NCBI RefSeq assembly: GCF_901933205.1
Contig: NC_044571.1
Span: 72,727,689 to 72,791,688 of the forward strand
Source: Camarhynchus parvulus
Lineage: Eukaryota; Chordata; Aves; Passeriformes; Thraupidae
Reading direction: 5' to 3'
Length of the DNA stretch: 64,000 nt
Shown: positions 49,301-60,360 of the stretch, one piece after another
How the letters are laid out: every line of letters begins with the position of its first letter
How positions within the stretch are numbered: position 1 is the first letter of the stretch
The notes under the pieces: model-generated
Database searches by the model: none
Told to the model about the DNA's origin: nothing
Seen by the model: only the letters and a program-made list of their open reading frames with translations
Position numbers and translations under genes: made by a program

Positions 49301-50639
49301 TTTGATTGTTAACTCTGTTAATGTGTATGAACTCAACAAAGGATTTGGGTTAGTTAAATTTGTCCACAGACTTGTTCCACAGTTGTAATCTTCCTCTTAC
49401 TTTTTCTTGGTGTCTTTTAGTGAAACCTGCACAACTTAATGATACAGTTCAGTGCAATACAAATTACATGCTTGAAACAGAAATGTCTGAGGCCTGGATT
49501 TAAAGCATTGGGTATTGTCATCTCAAATAATTGACACAGAATAATAAAGACTTGTTTGAAGTAAAATTTTCAGCTTTTGTTCTGCTGTTGCTCAAAACAA
49601 TTTTCACACATGACAAAACCCAAGTTTTTGCTCTGCATTGGTGGTCTTCTGCTTGCATCTCTAATATTTCACAGGGACAGCCAAAGTCTGTGCTGCAGCT
49701 GCCAGCAGCTTCCCCTTTTCTATTGCACACCTCAATGGATCTTTGAAGGTGATATTTTTACATGCTGAAACCAAGTAATATAATCTCACAATTTCTAAGT
49801 CTGGAAGACCATTTATAGATCTGTGTCTCCACACATTAAAGGTGTTAAAATACTGAAAATGTAACAACTCTTTTTTACAGTATGAAGAGTATTTATGATA
49901 TTATTTTGGTGTAAGCTGGAAGCACAGGCTGTTTTAAAAAAAATCCCAAAGGATATTTTTTAGAAAGTTTTATGAATAAATCCCTAAAGAACCTGAAAAG
50001 GAAGTTCCTAAAATGTTACTTCTACTCAATTTTGTTATGTGGCTTTTATGGTTGGAGAAGGGGAAGGTAAAAACTGGAGATTCGACAAGTTTCCAAGGTG
50101 TTTCCTCCCCTTGTTTACATAGAAGTAATGTTATGCCATTCACAGAGAGGCTGTTCTTCCTTCTTCCAGTGCACAGTAAGTGATTCTGGCATGTCATCTT
50201 CTAGGCGTCCTGTGCCAAAGGCTAAATATCCCAGATAACGAAGATCATATGTGTAATCTAGTAATACATTCCACTTGGCGCGAGGCAAATACAGAGTGTT
50301 CCCGGAGCCTTGGACATTGTGTTTTCAGGGTTTTAGTCAGAAGAAATGTGGATGATCCAAGCTATGGGACTAGAAGAAGACAAAAAAAAATAGAGACTTT
50401 TAATAAATGTAAATTGCCAGAAGGCCTTAACTGTCTCTTTTTCACAGGGAAGATGAGTAGCTGGTGTTTCAGGCAAAACTGACGGCAGGGACAAAGGGGA
50501 TGAAAGTTCATTGGGAGTAACCAGCTTGTTGTATAGATATTCCAGCTGCTATAATTTTGCTCATTCTTCAGTCATTTCCATGCTGGTGAATAACTTTGCC
50601 TGGCAGTGTAATCTCTGTGAGGCAGGTTTGGCTGGTGAG

Positions 50640-51110
50640 GCAATGGAGGGGGAGCGCAGGCCCCCGGGCCGTGGGCCATGGCCGTTTTCACCTGCTGGCA
50701 CAGGATGAGGCCCTGATGCAGGAACTCTCCTGTCCACTCTCCTGTCTGCCCCTGCCAAGGTGGGTGTTGCTCTTGCACAGCCCCCAGGCACCATGGCAGC
50801 ATTTGCTGGAGCCTGGGCTGTGGATGGCACCTCCCTGGCAGAGGCCGCCCATGCCAGCCGGCCCTGGGCTGCCATGGCCTGGCCGGCCGATGGTGCCGCT
50901 GCTGCCGGGGGCACGGCTTGGGCCAGGCAGTGCCTTGCCAGAGAGTTTGCAGAGCTGAGAGGGGCAAGGGCCGTGCTATGTGTGCCTGCCAGTTTCCAGG
51001 CGTGCCTTCCATGTGTGGTCAGTGGGGATTTACCTCTGGAGCAGCTGCACGCCGCCAGCGGGGAGAGCTGGGCTCAGAAGCAGAGCTGGAGATGGCATGG
51101 ACAGGTACGA
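50640..51110. other. Isolated GC-rich block inside intron 2
   Basis: A roughly 470-bp stretch is much richer in G+C than the intron around it and is stop-poor on both strands (frames of 117-146 codons on minus, 118-127 on plus). It has perhaps twenty CpGs, fewer than expected for a true CpG island at this base composition. It has repeated CTGGGCTG and CCATGGC phrases. It may be a weak intragenic regulatory island or a patch of GC-biased gene conversion. No protein family is recognisable in any frame. Confidence 0.5.
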
Positions 51111-53240
51111 TCCCGGCTGGCTCCAGCCAGTTGTCTAAACTGAGTCTCCTATTCCTAGAGACTCAGTCACCAAAGCAAAGGAAGGTGCCTTTGCTTCTGG
51201 GTTTAATTCTTAGATTTAATTCAGCCTTGAAAAACCTGACTGGGATTTTTTTTCTGAGGTTTTTTATTTCATGAAAAGTTTTGATGTTTTAACATTTTAG
51301 GCAGAAATCTCTGTATGAGAACTGCCCTGGATTTCTCCCCTCAATATGTCATGTTTCCCTATGTAAGGTAAACATATATGAATTTGTAGAAAAATGGTAA
51401 TTTTTTAAAAATTGCTATTTTGTATTTAATGCTCTTCCTTTTTAATGGAATTATAGTTAAAACAGCTTGTGATGATATTCTACAAATTGTCAGTTTCTAG
51501 TATATCTAATTCATGCTTGATTAAAACTAATTATAAGACTGGAGTATTGCTTCCTTTAACCATGTGTTTGAACACAAAAGTTACTTTTGCATAATAATAG
51601 CAGAGGATAAAATTTTATTAGCTGTTAACAAGGTGAACTTTCTGAGGCCTCAGATGCCTTTTAACTCAGAGATTGGCAATCCTGCCCCTCTGCTGTGTTT
51701 TTTCTGTTTTGTTTTGTGTGAGTGTATGTGTGCATATGTTTGTTTTTGATAAAACTCCTCAGTTCTTCATTTACGACCTACAAACTGGCTTTTAGTGATG
51801 TTTGTACATCTGGAGATCGAAATGAGCTGCGGCTTTCGGAGATATGCTGCTTTTTTATTAAAAGGAAAGGACTGGAGGTAAGAAGGAAGGCTTGGAATCA
51901 AGGTTTTGGAGGGATTGGAGTTTAAATAGGGGATTAATTTTACAATAAATGGCTAATAGTTTAACACCAGTGCCTTAAGCCAATTCCCTTCTGGAGAGAA
52001 TTGTGGCAGTGTGAAGACAGTGAGGGGCAGTGCTCATCAGGATGAGTGCAGGGCTCTACTTGTCCAGATGTCTCAGTGTCCACATGTGCTTTTGGCTGCA
52101 GCCCATTTAGAGGACTTTTTGCATTAGGCCTTGAGGTCTGGCAGCAAGCAGCTGTTGTCCAGCCATTGTGTATTGCTGATTTTAGACACTAAAATCTCTG
52201 CCAAGTGACAGTCTGGCCAAGCAGTTTGGGCAGCAGCATACCTGAGGAAATCACAGACCAACTTGCTCAGTCTGCTTTGTGATCATTTATCTTGTGTAAA
52301 CAAGCAGAAAGGCTCTAATGATGTGAGGCTGATGTGCAGCCTCTGGTGCTCCCACCTCTGACAAGGGCCAGCATTAAATACCCTTTGGACTCTCCATGGC
52401 ATTGTTTCTCCTGGTCCAGCTGCATCCTTGAGGTGCGCAAAGCTGCTGGTGAGGAGTTTTTAATCACATCCTGGGAGTAACAGTCTGTATTTAGGTACCT
52501 TCTGTGCCCACTCTTTAGTGTTTGGGTACTGGGGGCTAGATCCAATAAAGGATAAGCCTCAGGTGCAAGACTCTAAACCCATGACAGAAAGACATCATCT
52601 CAGAGGCTTCCTGACCTCTCAAGTGCCTCTGTTGTTTAGACACTGTCCTGCTGACCAGACAGCTTACCAAACACCTGGAGTTTTGCTTTTGCACATGCCA
52701 GTATAGCCTAACTTTTGGCAGCACTGAACAGGTAATTATCATTAAAAGGCACAGAGATGTGGGCGATGCTCTAACAGCTTTTCTCCCCAGCTCAGATCAC
52801 TTGTCGAGTAGGAACCTCTGACTAATCTGCCTGAGTTGCTCTGTGAAAAACTTGTTGAATAAATAGGTGGGCAGTGAGTTATGGGAGAGCAAACAGGTGC
52901 ATGTGGCTCCATGCATGTTCATAAGGAATCTGGGTCACTATACTTGCCATAGCTGGCAGCAGCAGGCATATTAAGTAATCTCTTCACTGTAATAGGATAA
53001 TTCCTGTGCTGTAGTACAAGTATCAAAGTATAATTCAAAGCCCTGGAGGCAAAGCAAAGCCAGATTTGTTCCTGTTACAACTGGACAGGTGAAGTGACAG
53101 TCCTGTCTTCCATGTTGGCACCCATATTGGTCATCTCTCTTAGAGGAATGGTTCTTACAAGCTGCAGCCAATACAGGGGCTGAGCAGATCCTCTCTGCAT
53201 GTCTGTGGTGGGGCTTTGTGGAGTTCACCCCACTGTGTCC

Positions 53241-53490
53241 CACAGTTCATAGGCTCATAGGATGGCTTGTGGTGGAAGACACCTTGAAATCATTTACTTT
53301 TAAGCTCTTTGCCATGGACAGGGACACCTTCTGCTAGACCAGGTTGCTCAGGGCCCCATCCAGCCTGGCCTTGAACACTGCCAGGGATGGTGTAACTGCA
53401 GCTTTTCTGGACAGCCTGTGCCAGTGCCTACCCCATATTCACAGTAACAATTCTTCCTAAGATCTAATCCAAACCTACCTATCTGAATTG
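53241..53490 (-). mobile_element. CR1 LINE 3' fragment, reverse orientation
   Basis: The reverse complement of a CR1 3' end is readable throughout: CACAGTTCATAGG at the element's 3' end, then GGACAGGGACACCTTCTGC, ACCAGGTTGCTCAGGGCCCC, CAGCCTGGCCTTGAACACTG and CACAGTAACAATTCTTCCTA. The copy is moderately diverged and 5'-truncated after about 250 bp. It is antisense to ARHGAP20. Confidence 0.95.
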
Positions 53491-54351
53491 CTTCTTCAAT
53501 AATGGGAAAATCAGACTCTAAAGGGGAAGGGCTATTGAGCAGTGGAACTCTGAGAGACCATGAGCAGCCCCACCAGTATTACCCAATGATTGAGTGGGGT
53601 GACTGACAGGCAGTGAACCCAGGCAGTCAACTAGAAAATGCCATTTCCCTGTTGAGAGGACATGGTCACACCAGCGCCCTACTCTTGCCCATCTGCAGCC
53701 TGTGTGACAAAGAGCTGGAGACATTAGAGTCAGCAGAAACATGTGGGCTCACTGACAGCCAGTCATGATGGTCCAGAAGGGATTTCTAAAGATGTCCACA
53801 CCAGTCTTGTTACCTCATGTGCACATCAGCTTTAAATTACCTGTTTCTGTAGAGATTTGCAGAATGTCCTAGCTATTTTTGGTAACCCAGAATTCCTGGC
53901 TGTTACATGACCTGTGCTGAACTCTTGTAATACACTTTACAAGAAGATATATGAAAACACCTTTTGAATAAAAGATCAGTTTCATCTATGAGGTAAGTCA
54001 AAGTCAGTGGAGTTGAGCCAGGCTTTTAAATGTTCCAGTTGTAATTAAGTAGGATTAATTCTCCTAATTGAAATTACTACTTCTCAAAAAAGTTAAGGTA
54101 GGACAAAAACCGTATCTCTTCAGCCAACTAAAACAATACTGGATCTCCTTATTGGGACTGAGGTCCCAGAGTGCTTCTCTGTATATCTCCTCAGAAGGGG
54201 TAGGAAGAAGCTTGGTTGGTAGTAGCAAAGATAGCCTGTGCATCCAGGCTTCTTGTAGGCCATGAGAAGCTCCAAAAGCCCAGACATCCATGGTGCAGAG
54301 CTGTAGAGCTGGGTGTTGGGCTTTGGGTTTGCGCCTCAGTTCATCCTACTA

Positions 54352-54402
54352 TTTTTCCTTTTTTTTTTTCTTTATTATCTTTGTTTTCTTTATTTTTTCC
54401 CC
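54352..54402. repeat. T-rich low-complexity tract
   Basis: About 50 bp of T and TTTCT/TTTATT runs without a fixed period. It could be the reverse-complemented A-rich remnant of a retroposed sequence, but no such sequence is recognisable next to it. Confidence 0.7.
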
Positions 54403-56437
54403 ACAAAGGTCACTTTTTTGTGACTTTGTTTTTTGGTCTGAACAATAAGATCTCTGTTTGGGTAGACAGTGCCTGGAATGGCATTTCCCTGGTGCAACTG
54501 CAAAGAGAGAGTAACTCAAGGTGGTGCTGCTATGTCGGTCAGTAAAAGTGAGTGAGAACTGCAGTGGGGAACAGAGGATTGATTCTTCCAAAGGCCAAAA
54601 AGCTTTTATTGACTTCTGCATGTGAATGTGTCCTCTCCCAAACGTCTCCCTTGCTCAGGGGGCCATAGACCAAAACCCCTTGAACTTGCTGACTGACTGG
54701 AGAACACCCACACTGCAAGAGCTTTTCAACAGGATTTACGTCACTTGCCCTAAATTGTTTTCTGGTGGAAATAGGCAAAATATGACCAAAACGTGTGGTG
54801 CTAATTTATACCAAAAGAAAATTTTGCCCTTGTGTTAAATTTTCAGAGTAAACACCTTGCAGCTGCTAATTAAAATAAAACAAAAAGCCTTGGAAGCAAA
54901 CCAAACCACAAGCGTGTTTCCTGTCTCCAGCCTCCACGCTGTGGTGCATGCTTGCTCTGCAGAGAATTGTGTCCTTTTGGCTATGTAAAAATTACTTAAG
55001 TGCAGCTTTGTTTACAGTTAAGCTGCCAAGCTTCCATCCTGAAAAGTGTGAGGATTTTGTTTTAATGATGCATTTTACCCTACAGCTATGTGATATTTTA
55101 CTGCCAGACTACAGAAAACTACTCTGTTATGTGCCTCAGCACCTGAAACATTTAGTGCAAACCACCACCTTATTCTCTATAGTAATTTTTATTATGTTTC
55201 ATAAGGTTTTGACATCATGCAGAGATGATACAAGACAATTTTTAGAATCCTATTATAATTTAAGTTGGAATATTTTTCTCAATAAATATTGCATTAAAAT
55301 GTGCACACTGAGTTTTAGAAACAGGGGAATGATATCCAATTTCATAAATATAAGTTTTAACCTTGATTTCTGCCCTAAAATGTAAATTAGTTGATTTATC
55401 TGAGTAAAGCTTGCTCCCAGTCTCAATTAACTTATATCTTCCTTCCATTGTCCAGGCTTGTGCTTGCCCTGCCATTGCTGAGAGTGGTTTGCAGCACATT
55501 TTGGTGGGAAGTCTTTGTGACCCTGCTGGGACTCACTGCTTGATCTTGGGTATAATTTTCTGGAGTCCAGCTGCTTGCCTGCATAGAATGAGGACAGCCC
55601 TGTGCTGGAGGCTGTGAACTGAGGCTGATAACTTGCTCCAGGTCAGAGGAGTCCCTATGAGATCCAGAGGCACAGTCCATAGGGGAAAATGCAGGCGTGA
55701 GGGGTGACTGCCCTGTATTCATTCAAACACATTACTTGTAAAAAAGGAGCTGCAACCAGTAAAAACACTTGTAAAGTAGAATAAGGCATTGTAAAACTTA
55801 GCAACTAATGCTCTTTGAAAAACCAAGCAGATCTCACTTGTTTCATGGTACAAAAGCTACTGTACCCACAATGGTGATGGCCTAGGGGACTTTAAAGGAG
55901 TGCTGCAGAAAATAGACTTGCTATTTCTGGAATGCTGCACTGTTTTCACAAAGTGCTGCTTCAACTGCATGAAATTTACCAAAGATAACAGCATGCAAAC
56001 ATGCCCAGTATCCTCAGAACGAAGCTCCCTTGGCATAGCAGGGATCAATTGACAGCAGATTTTCAGAAATGGATTGGCAGCCCATGTGATTAAGAGAGTT
56101 TCATGCTTGTTTATTAAAGTCCCTTCTATAAATAGTCCGTGTAAGTTTACAACTGCATGCTAGCTTTGTGCTGGCCCACATCTTACCTACCACCTTCCTG
56201 GAAAACACTCCTACCCTCCAAGCCTATATTTTTTGTGCTTTCTTTCGCCCTCCAAGTCTAATTATTATTTATTACAATAAAGTGCCATACAAATGTAGAT
56301 GAAGTGCATATTCAGGATCACAAAGATTTGAAGTGGGCAGATCCTGAGCACGTGGGTGACTCGCTGAGGGCACTGGTTGTGGTTCAGAGGCAGTGGCAGA
56401 AAGGAGCAGTTAGCACCTTTAAAAATGCAGAGGATTT

Positions 56438-56478
56438 TATATCTCTATCTCTATATATATCTATAGCTATATATATCT
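56438..56478. repeat. TA/TC-rich imperfect microsatellite
   Basis: Alternating TATC, TCTA and TA units (for example CTCTATATATATCTATAGC) form a 40-bp imperfect microsatellite. Confidence 0.9.
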
Positions 56479-56799
56479 GCCTAAGTAGGGCTCTGAGCTG
56501 CAGATTGCTCCGTGTGGGTGAGCCTTGTCTGTGTTACCTCGTTCGTGGCAATGGGAGCTGTGAATGCTCATCCCTGAGACCGGCAGGGCTTTGTGTGGTT
56601 GTGCTGAACAGGCAGTGGAGATGGAGCAGGCTGGACTGAGCAAGTCATGGGAAATGGGCATGGCTGTCGGCATCCCTGTTTTCAGCACCCTTTTCCATCT
56701 ATAGATAGTTTGTGCCAAGCCAGAACTGTTACAAGGACATCTCTGGATAGGATAGCGTTATTGAGGAGAACTGTGCTGTATCTCCCTGTTTCTTGCCTT

Positions 56800-56894
56800 T
56801 TCCATCTACAGCTGGGAATGATCAAGAACTTGATCAAGAACTTTCCACCTACAGCTCAATGATCAAGAACATTTGAGGGAATGATCAAGAACTT
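56800..56894. repeat. Nested tandem repeat with four GATCAAGAAC units
   Basis: GATCAAGAAC occurs four times in about 75 bp (near 56,820, 56,832, 56,861 and 56,883). A longer unit beginning TTCCATCTACAGCT or TTCCACCTACAGCT is itself duplicated around the first two. This indicates at least two rounds of local duplication with unequal spacing. Confidence 0.88.
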
Positions 56895-58277
56895 ACACAG
56901 GGCTTTGCTTGTTCCTCAGCTGTTTTTCAAAGGCAAAGCCCCTTGCTGACAGATTTTGGAGGTAGGTCTGCGAATGGGTGTGGTGCAGTTGTAGCCTCCT
57001 TTCTCTTCATGGCCATTCTAGCCTGAGGAGTGATTCTTCAAGCCATGTGCTTTAATAAGCTGCCAGCATGACAGAAACTAAATTCATCAGGAGCATGAGC
57101 AGGACTATCTCCATTGTCCTGTGTTCAGGCCCAAGCATGGGCAGTTGTTTTCAGTGTACAAGAAAAGCTCTTCTTTCATTTAGTTTCTCACTCTTCTCCT
57201 TTAGCATACAGAACACAACGATCTGTTTTGTGTGATTATTTTGGCAAAGTCTGGGGTGATGTTTTCAAGTTGGCTATAATGCAGTTCAAGTCACATCCAG
57301 ATTGCCATTTATGATGAAATTCATTGTGTATTGAAGCTCTGAAACCTTAACATTGCCCTTTGGTGCACTATAAGGAGGGGTGCAGTGTGAGTCAGTACTC
57401 ACTGCTGAGTTACTGATTTGGTTGCGTTTTTTGTTCCACCTTATCTCACCTTATTTGGTGAGCTCTTGCACACCAAATTGGACCTGTTTGCTTTTAGTTA
57501 ATTAAATAATTGTTCTAACTACCTTAGTAAGTTAATTATCTTGAATGCAAAACACCCTCTAGCCACAGGATAGATAACATGTCTGAGTGTTAACTGATTT
57601 CCAGCAGTAAACCATCTTGGCTTCCAAGCACCAGTTAGCAGGTCCTGAATCATTAGCAAAAAACCAAGGAAACCATCTATTGAGCTCCTGTTGAAGTTCC
57701 TTCTCACAGGACTGTTTAGGAGCTTAAGGGTCAGAGTAGGAGGCACAGAAAAAAAGTGCAAATACTGTTACCTCATTTCCAATATAAGCTCTGTTAAGAA
57801 AGTGGAGGAACTTACCTCCACTTCTAGATCTTGCTTGCTTTTGGGGGTATCTCTGCTGGTCACAAATGACATGTTTTCCCTGACTGGTAATCCATTTTGG
57901 CAAAAATACATAATGTGGGCTGAACTGTAGGCATTAGGGTTCAAATAGCTGCTGTTTTCACTAGCCTTGAAAGGATGTGGGTAGCTCCTGCTTCTCTCAG
58001 TGCACTGCTCTAGCCCAAAGCTGTGATTCAGTGATGGTAAAGTACTTTACTGAGAGACACTGAAGTTGATTCATTGGCTTTATTATTCCTAAAGGATAAA
58101 TTGCTTATTCTTTAGAGCCATGCAAAACTGGCCTTTGAGGTATACAAGGTAGGTCTGATGTCTCTGAACACAGTGAGGAAGTTTAGCAGATGCTCTGCTT
58201 GGTGGCTTCTCTAGCCTGTAGGCAAAGTAAGGTTAGATTTATGCCGCAAGCTGCAAGCTTTACACCTGTAGGCAGAT

Positions 58278-59085
58278 CCTCTTCACTGTCTTCATAAATG
58301 ACTTGGGCACAGGACTTGAAGGTACACTTACATCATTTTGCTGATGACACCAAACTGGGAGGAACCGTTGCCTCCCTGGAAGGCAGAGGGGCCCTGCAGA
58401 GAGACGTAGGCAAATTAGAGATTTAGGCAGTCACCAACTGCATGAAGTGTAACGTGGGCAAGCGCTGGATTCTGCACCTGGGGTGGGGCAACTGTGGATG
58501 TATGGATTGACTGGGAAGTGAGACACTGGAAAGTTCCAGGAGAAAGGGATCTGAGAGTCCTGGTCAATGACAAGTTGAATATGAGTCAGCAGTGCCGTGG
58601 CAGCCAGGAGGGCCAAGCATGTTCTGGGGTGTATCAAAAGCAGCATGGGCAGCAGGATGAGGAAGGGGATTCTCCTCCTCTACTCCGCTCTGGTGAGATC
58701 CCACCTGGAGTTCTGTGTCCAGTTCTGGGGTCCTCAGCACAGAAAGAACATGAACCTATTGGAGCCAGGAGAGGAAAGCCATAAAGATTACTAGAAGGAC
58801 GGAACACCTCTCCTAAGAGGAAAGGCTGACAGAATTGGAACGCTTCAGCCTGGAGAAGAGCTCTGTGGAGACCTTAAAGCAGCCTTCCAGTACCTAAAGG
58901 TGGCCTGTAAAAGAGGTTTCCTTAAGGGGTGTTAAGATACCCCATGCCTGGAAAGATTCAATGTCAGGTTAGTCAGGGCTCTGAGCAACCTGATGTAGAG
59001 GAAGCTGTCCCTGCTGTTTGCAGGGGTGTTGGACTAGATAACCTTTAAATGTCCCTTCCAACCCCGGGTATTCTGTTATTCTGTG
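58278..59085 (+). mobile_element. CR1 LINE 3' end, largest copy in the window (about 0.8 kb)
   Basis: This fragment begins inside the reverse-transcriptase domain. It keeps the F-A-D-D catalytic motif (58337-58348), and further on reads the C-terminal part of ORF2, including the segments L-G-C-I-K, Y-S-A-L-V-R and F-C-V-Q-F-W-G. It then runs through the 3' untranslated region (CTTCAGCCTGGAGAAGAG, then TTGGACTAGATAACC and CCCTTCCAACCCC) to a tail of ATTCTGTTATTCTGTG. A frameshift near 58,600 moves the reading from one frame to another and stops interrupt it, so the copy is dead. It lies in the same orientation as ARHGAP20. Confidence 0.95.
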
Positions 59086-59097
59086 ACTGAATGATTC

Positions 59098-59141
59098 TTG
59101 TGGGTCCCTTCCATGTCAGGACATTCTGTGATTGATTGTAT
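59098..59141 (+). mobile_element. Second, adjacent CR1 3' tail
   Basis: Directly after the tail of the preceding CR1 copy, the terminal CR1 wording appears again (GGGTCCCTTCCATGTCAGG followed by ATTCTGTGATTGATTG). This is either a second, extremely truncated insertion into the tail of the first or a tandem duplication of the element's last 40-50 bp. Confidence 0.65.
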
Positions 59142-59919
59142 GAAAACTGGAAAGAACTTCTGGTCCTTACTTGAGCTTCAGCACCAGTGGAGGCATCCAG
59201 GATTTATATCTACAGTACATATTTGTGAAATGAGTGTAAGCCGAGTTGTTCACTTTAAGAGGAATTTGGAAAGGTATTGCATAATGTGTTAGACACACCA
59301 AATGCAGCCTCACACATGGCCGGGCTAGTTCAGGTTTCAGCCTTTTGAACAGCTATCATTCGACTGGTCTGCTGGTGAAAAGGTGAATTTCTAACCTACA
59401 TCTTGAGAAGGCCTTCAGAGGTTAAAAAGGGAAATGGCATTTTATTTCAATAGGTATCAGTCATGCAGAGAGCACTGGTGTTGCATCATAAGAGGAAGTT
59501 GACTTCTGTGGCTGCAGAGAGATTATCGGTGGAGGAAAGTTCTGGCAGAGAGCAATAACCAAAACAGTGGAGTGAGGTTTAGGGTGGAGCATGAGCAGTC
59601 TGTGAGAAGGATGTCATATACCTGAGATACCTGCAGCAGCTCATTCCAGCTTAGCTACCTTGGAACAGGTTGTTCCCCTGAGGCCTCTTAGAGCTTAATC
59701 TAAACCAATGATAGGCTGAAGTGATCATCAGCTGAAGTCAGGGGAAAGCTTCCTATTGGAATGACATTTGGATCATGGATTTAGTAGCCACTTAGCATGG
59801 ACTGTTCAGCTCTCCTTCAAAACATATTTTCTTTCATTGTTTTCACTATAAACAGAGAATAAAGCTGACATCTCCATTAACACCAAGAATAAACATTTTG
59901 TGGGTAATGCCAGTCAGCT

Positions 59920-60360
59920 TTATTGGAAACCCCAAGGAAGCTCTTCAGGGGAAAGAAGTACTTTTTGTGTTTCTGTGGTTTCTGGTAATACAGGATCAAT
60001 GAAGTGAGCTCTGATGTTTGCTTTCACACCGAATGCAGCCAGGATGTGTTTTTCAGTATTTGGCTGACTACTGTAGATTTCACCCTCATATGCTTCACCT
60101 ACAAATTTGCAGTTGTCTTTTAAATCATAGCGTCTTTTGAATAGGCACAAAATGACTATTTTGATTAATTTGAAAAATAAGAAGTATAAAAATTTATGTT
60201 CTGGAAACATCCAGAGAGAAGTCTTCAATTATCTTTTTACTAATTTCATCCAGCACAGTGATTTTAGTCTTTTCCTGAAGAGCTCAAGAATATCTCTGTA
60301 TATATCCTCCAATTACAAAGTTTTCTCCTTAGTTAAAATTGCACATGGAAATTTCAGACC
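59920..60360 (-). other. Unidentified coding-like segment ending at a polyadenylation signal
   Basis: On the minus strand a frame of 102 codons (60228 down to 59920) ends in a TAA that is itself part of AATAAA (59919-59924). Its last 70 residues look like real protein: charged and mixed composition, no low complexity, segments such as N-C-K-F-V-G-E-A-Y and K-A-N-I-R-A-H-F-I. A possible acceptor (TTTGTGCCTATTCAAAAG) lies just before the convincing part. Further upstream (60,235-60,358) more protein-like runs appear in shifted frames with stops (for example I-Y-R-D-I-L-E-L-F-R-K-R-L), suggesting decay. I read it as a degraded retrocopy or the last exon of an unknown antisense gene. I do not recognise the family. 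Confidence 0.3.

Noticed and set aside
50561..51143. Several overlapping frames of 117-146 codons on both strands
   Set aside because: All lie in the GC-rich block, overlap one another and show no family features. I treat them as composition artefacts.
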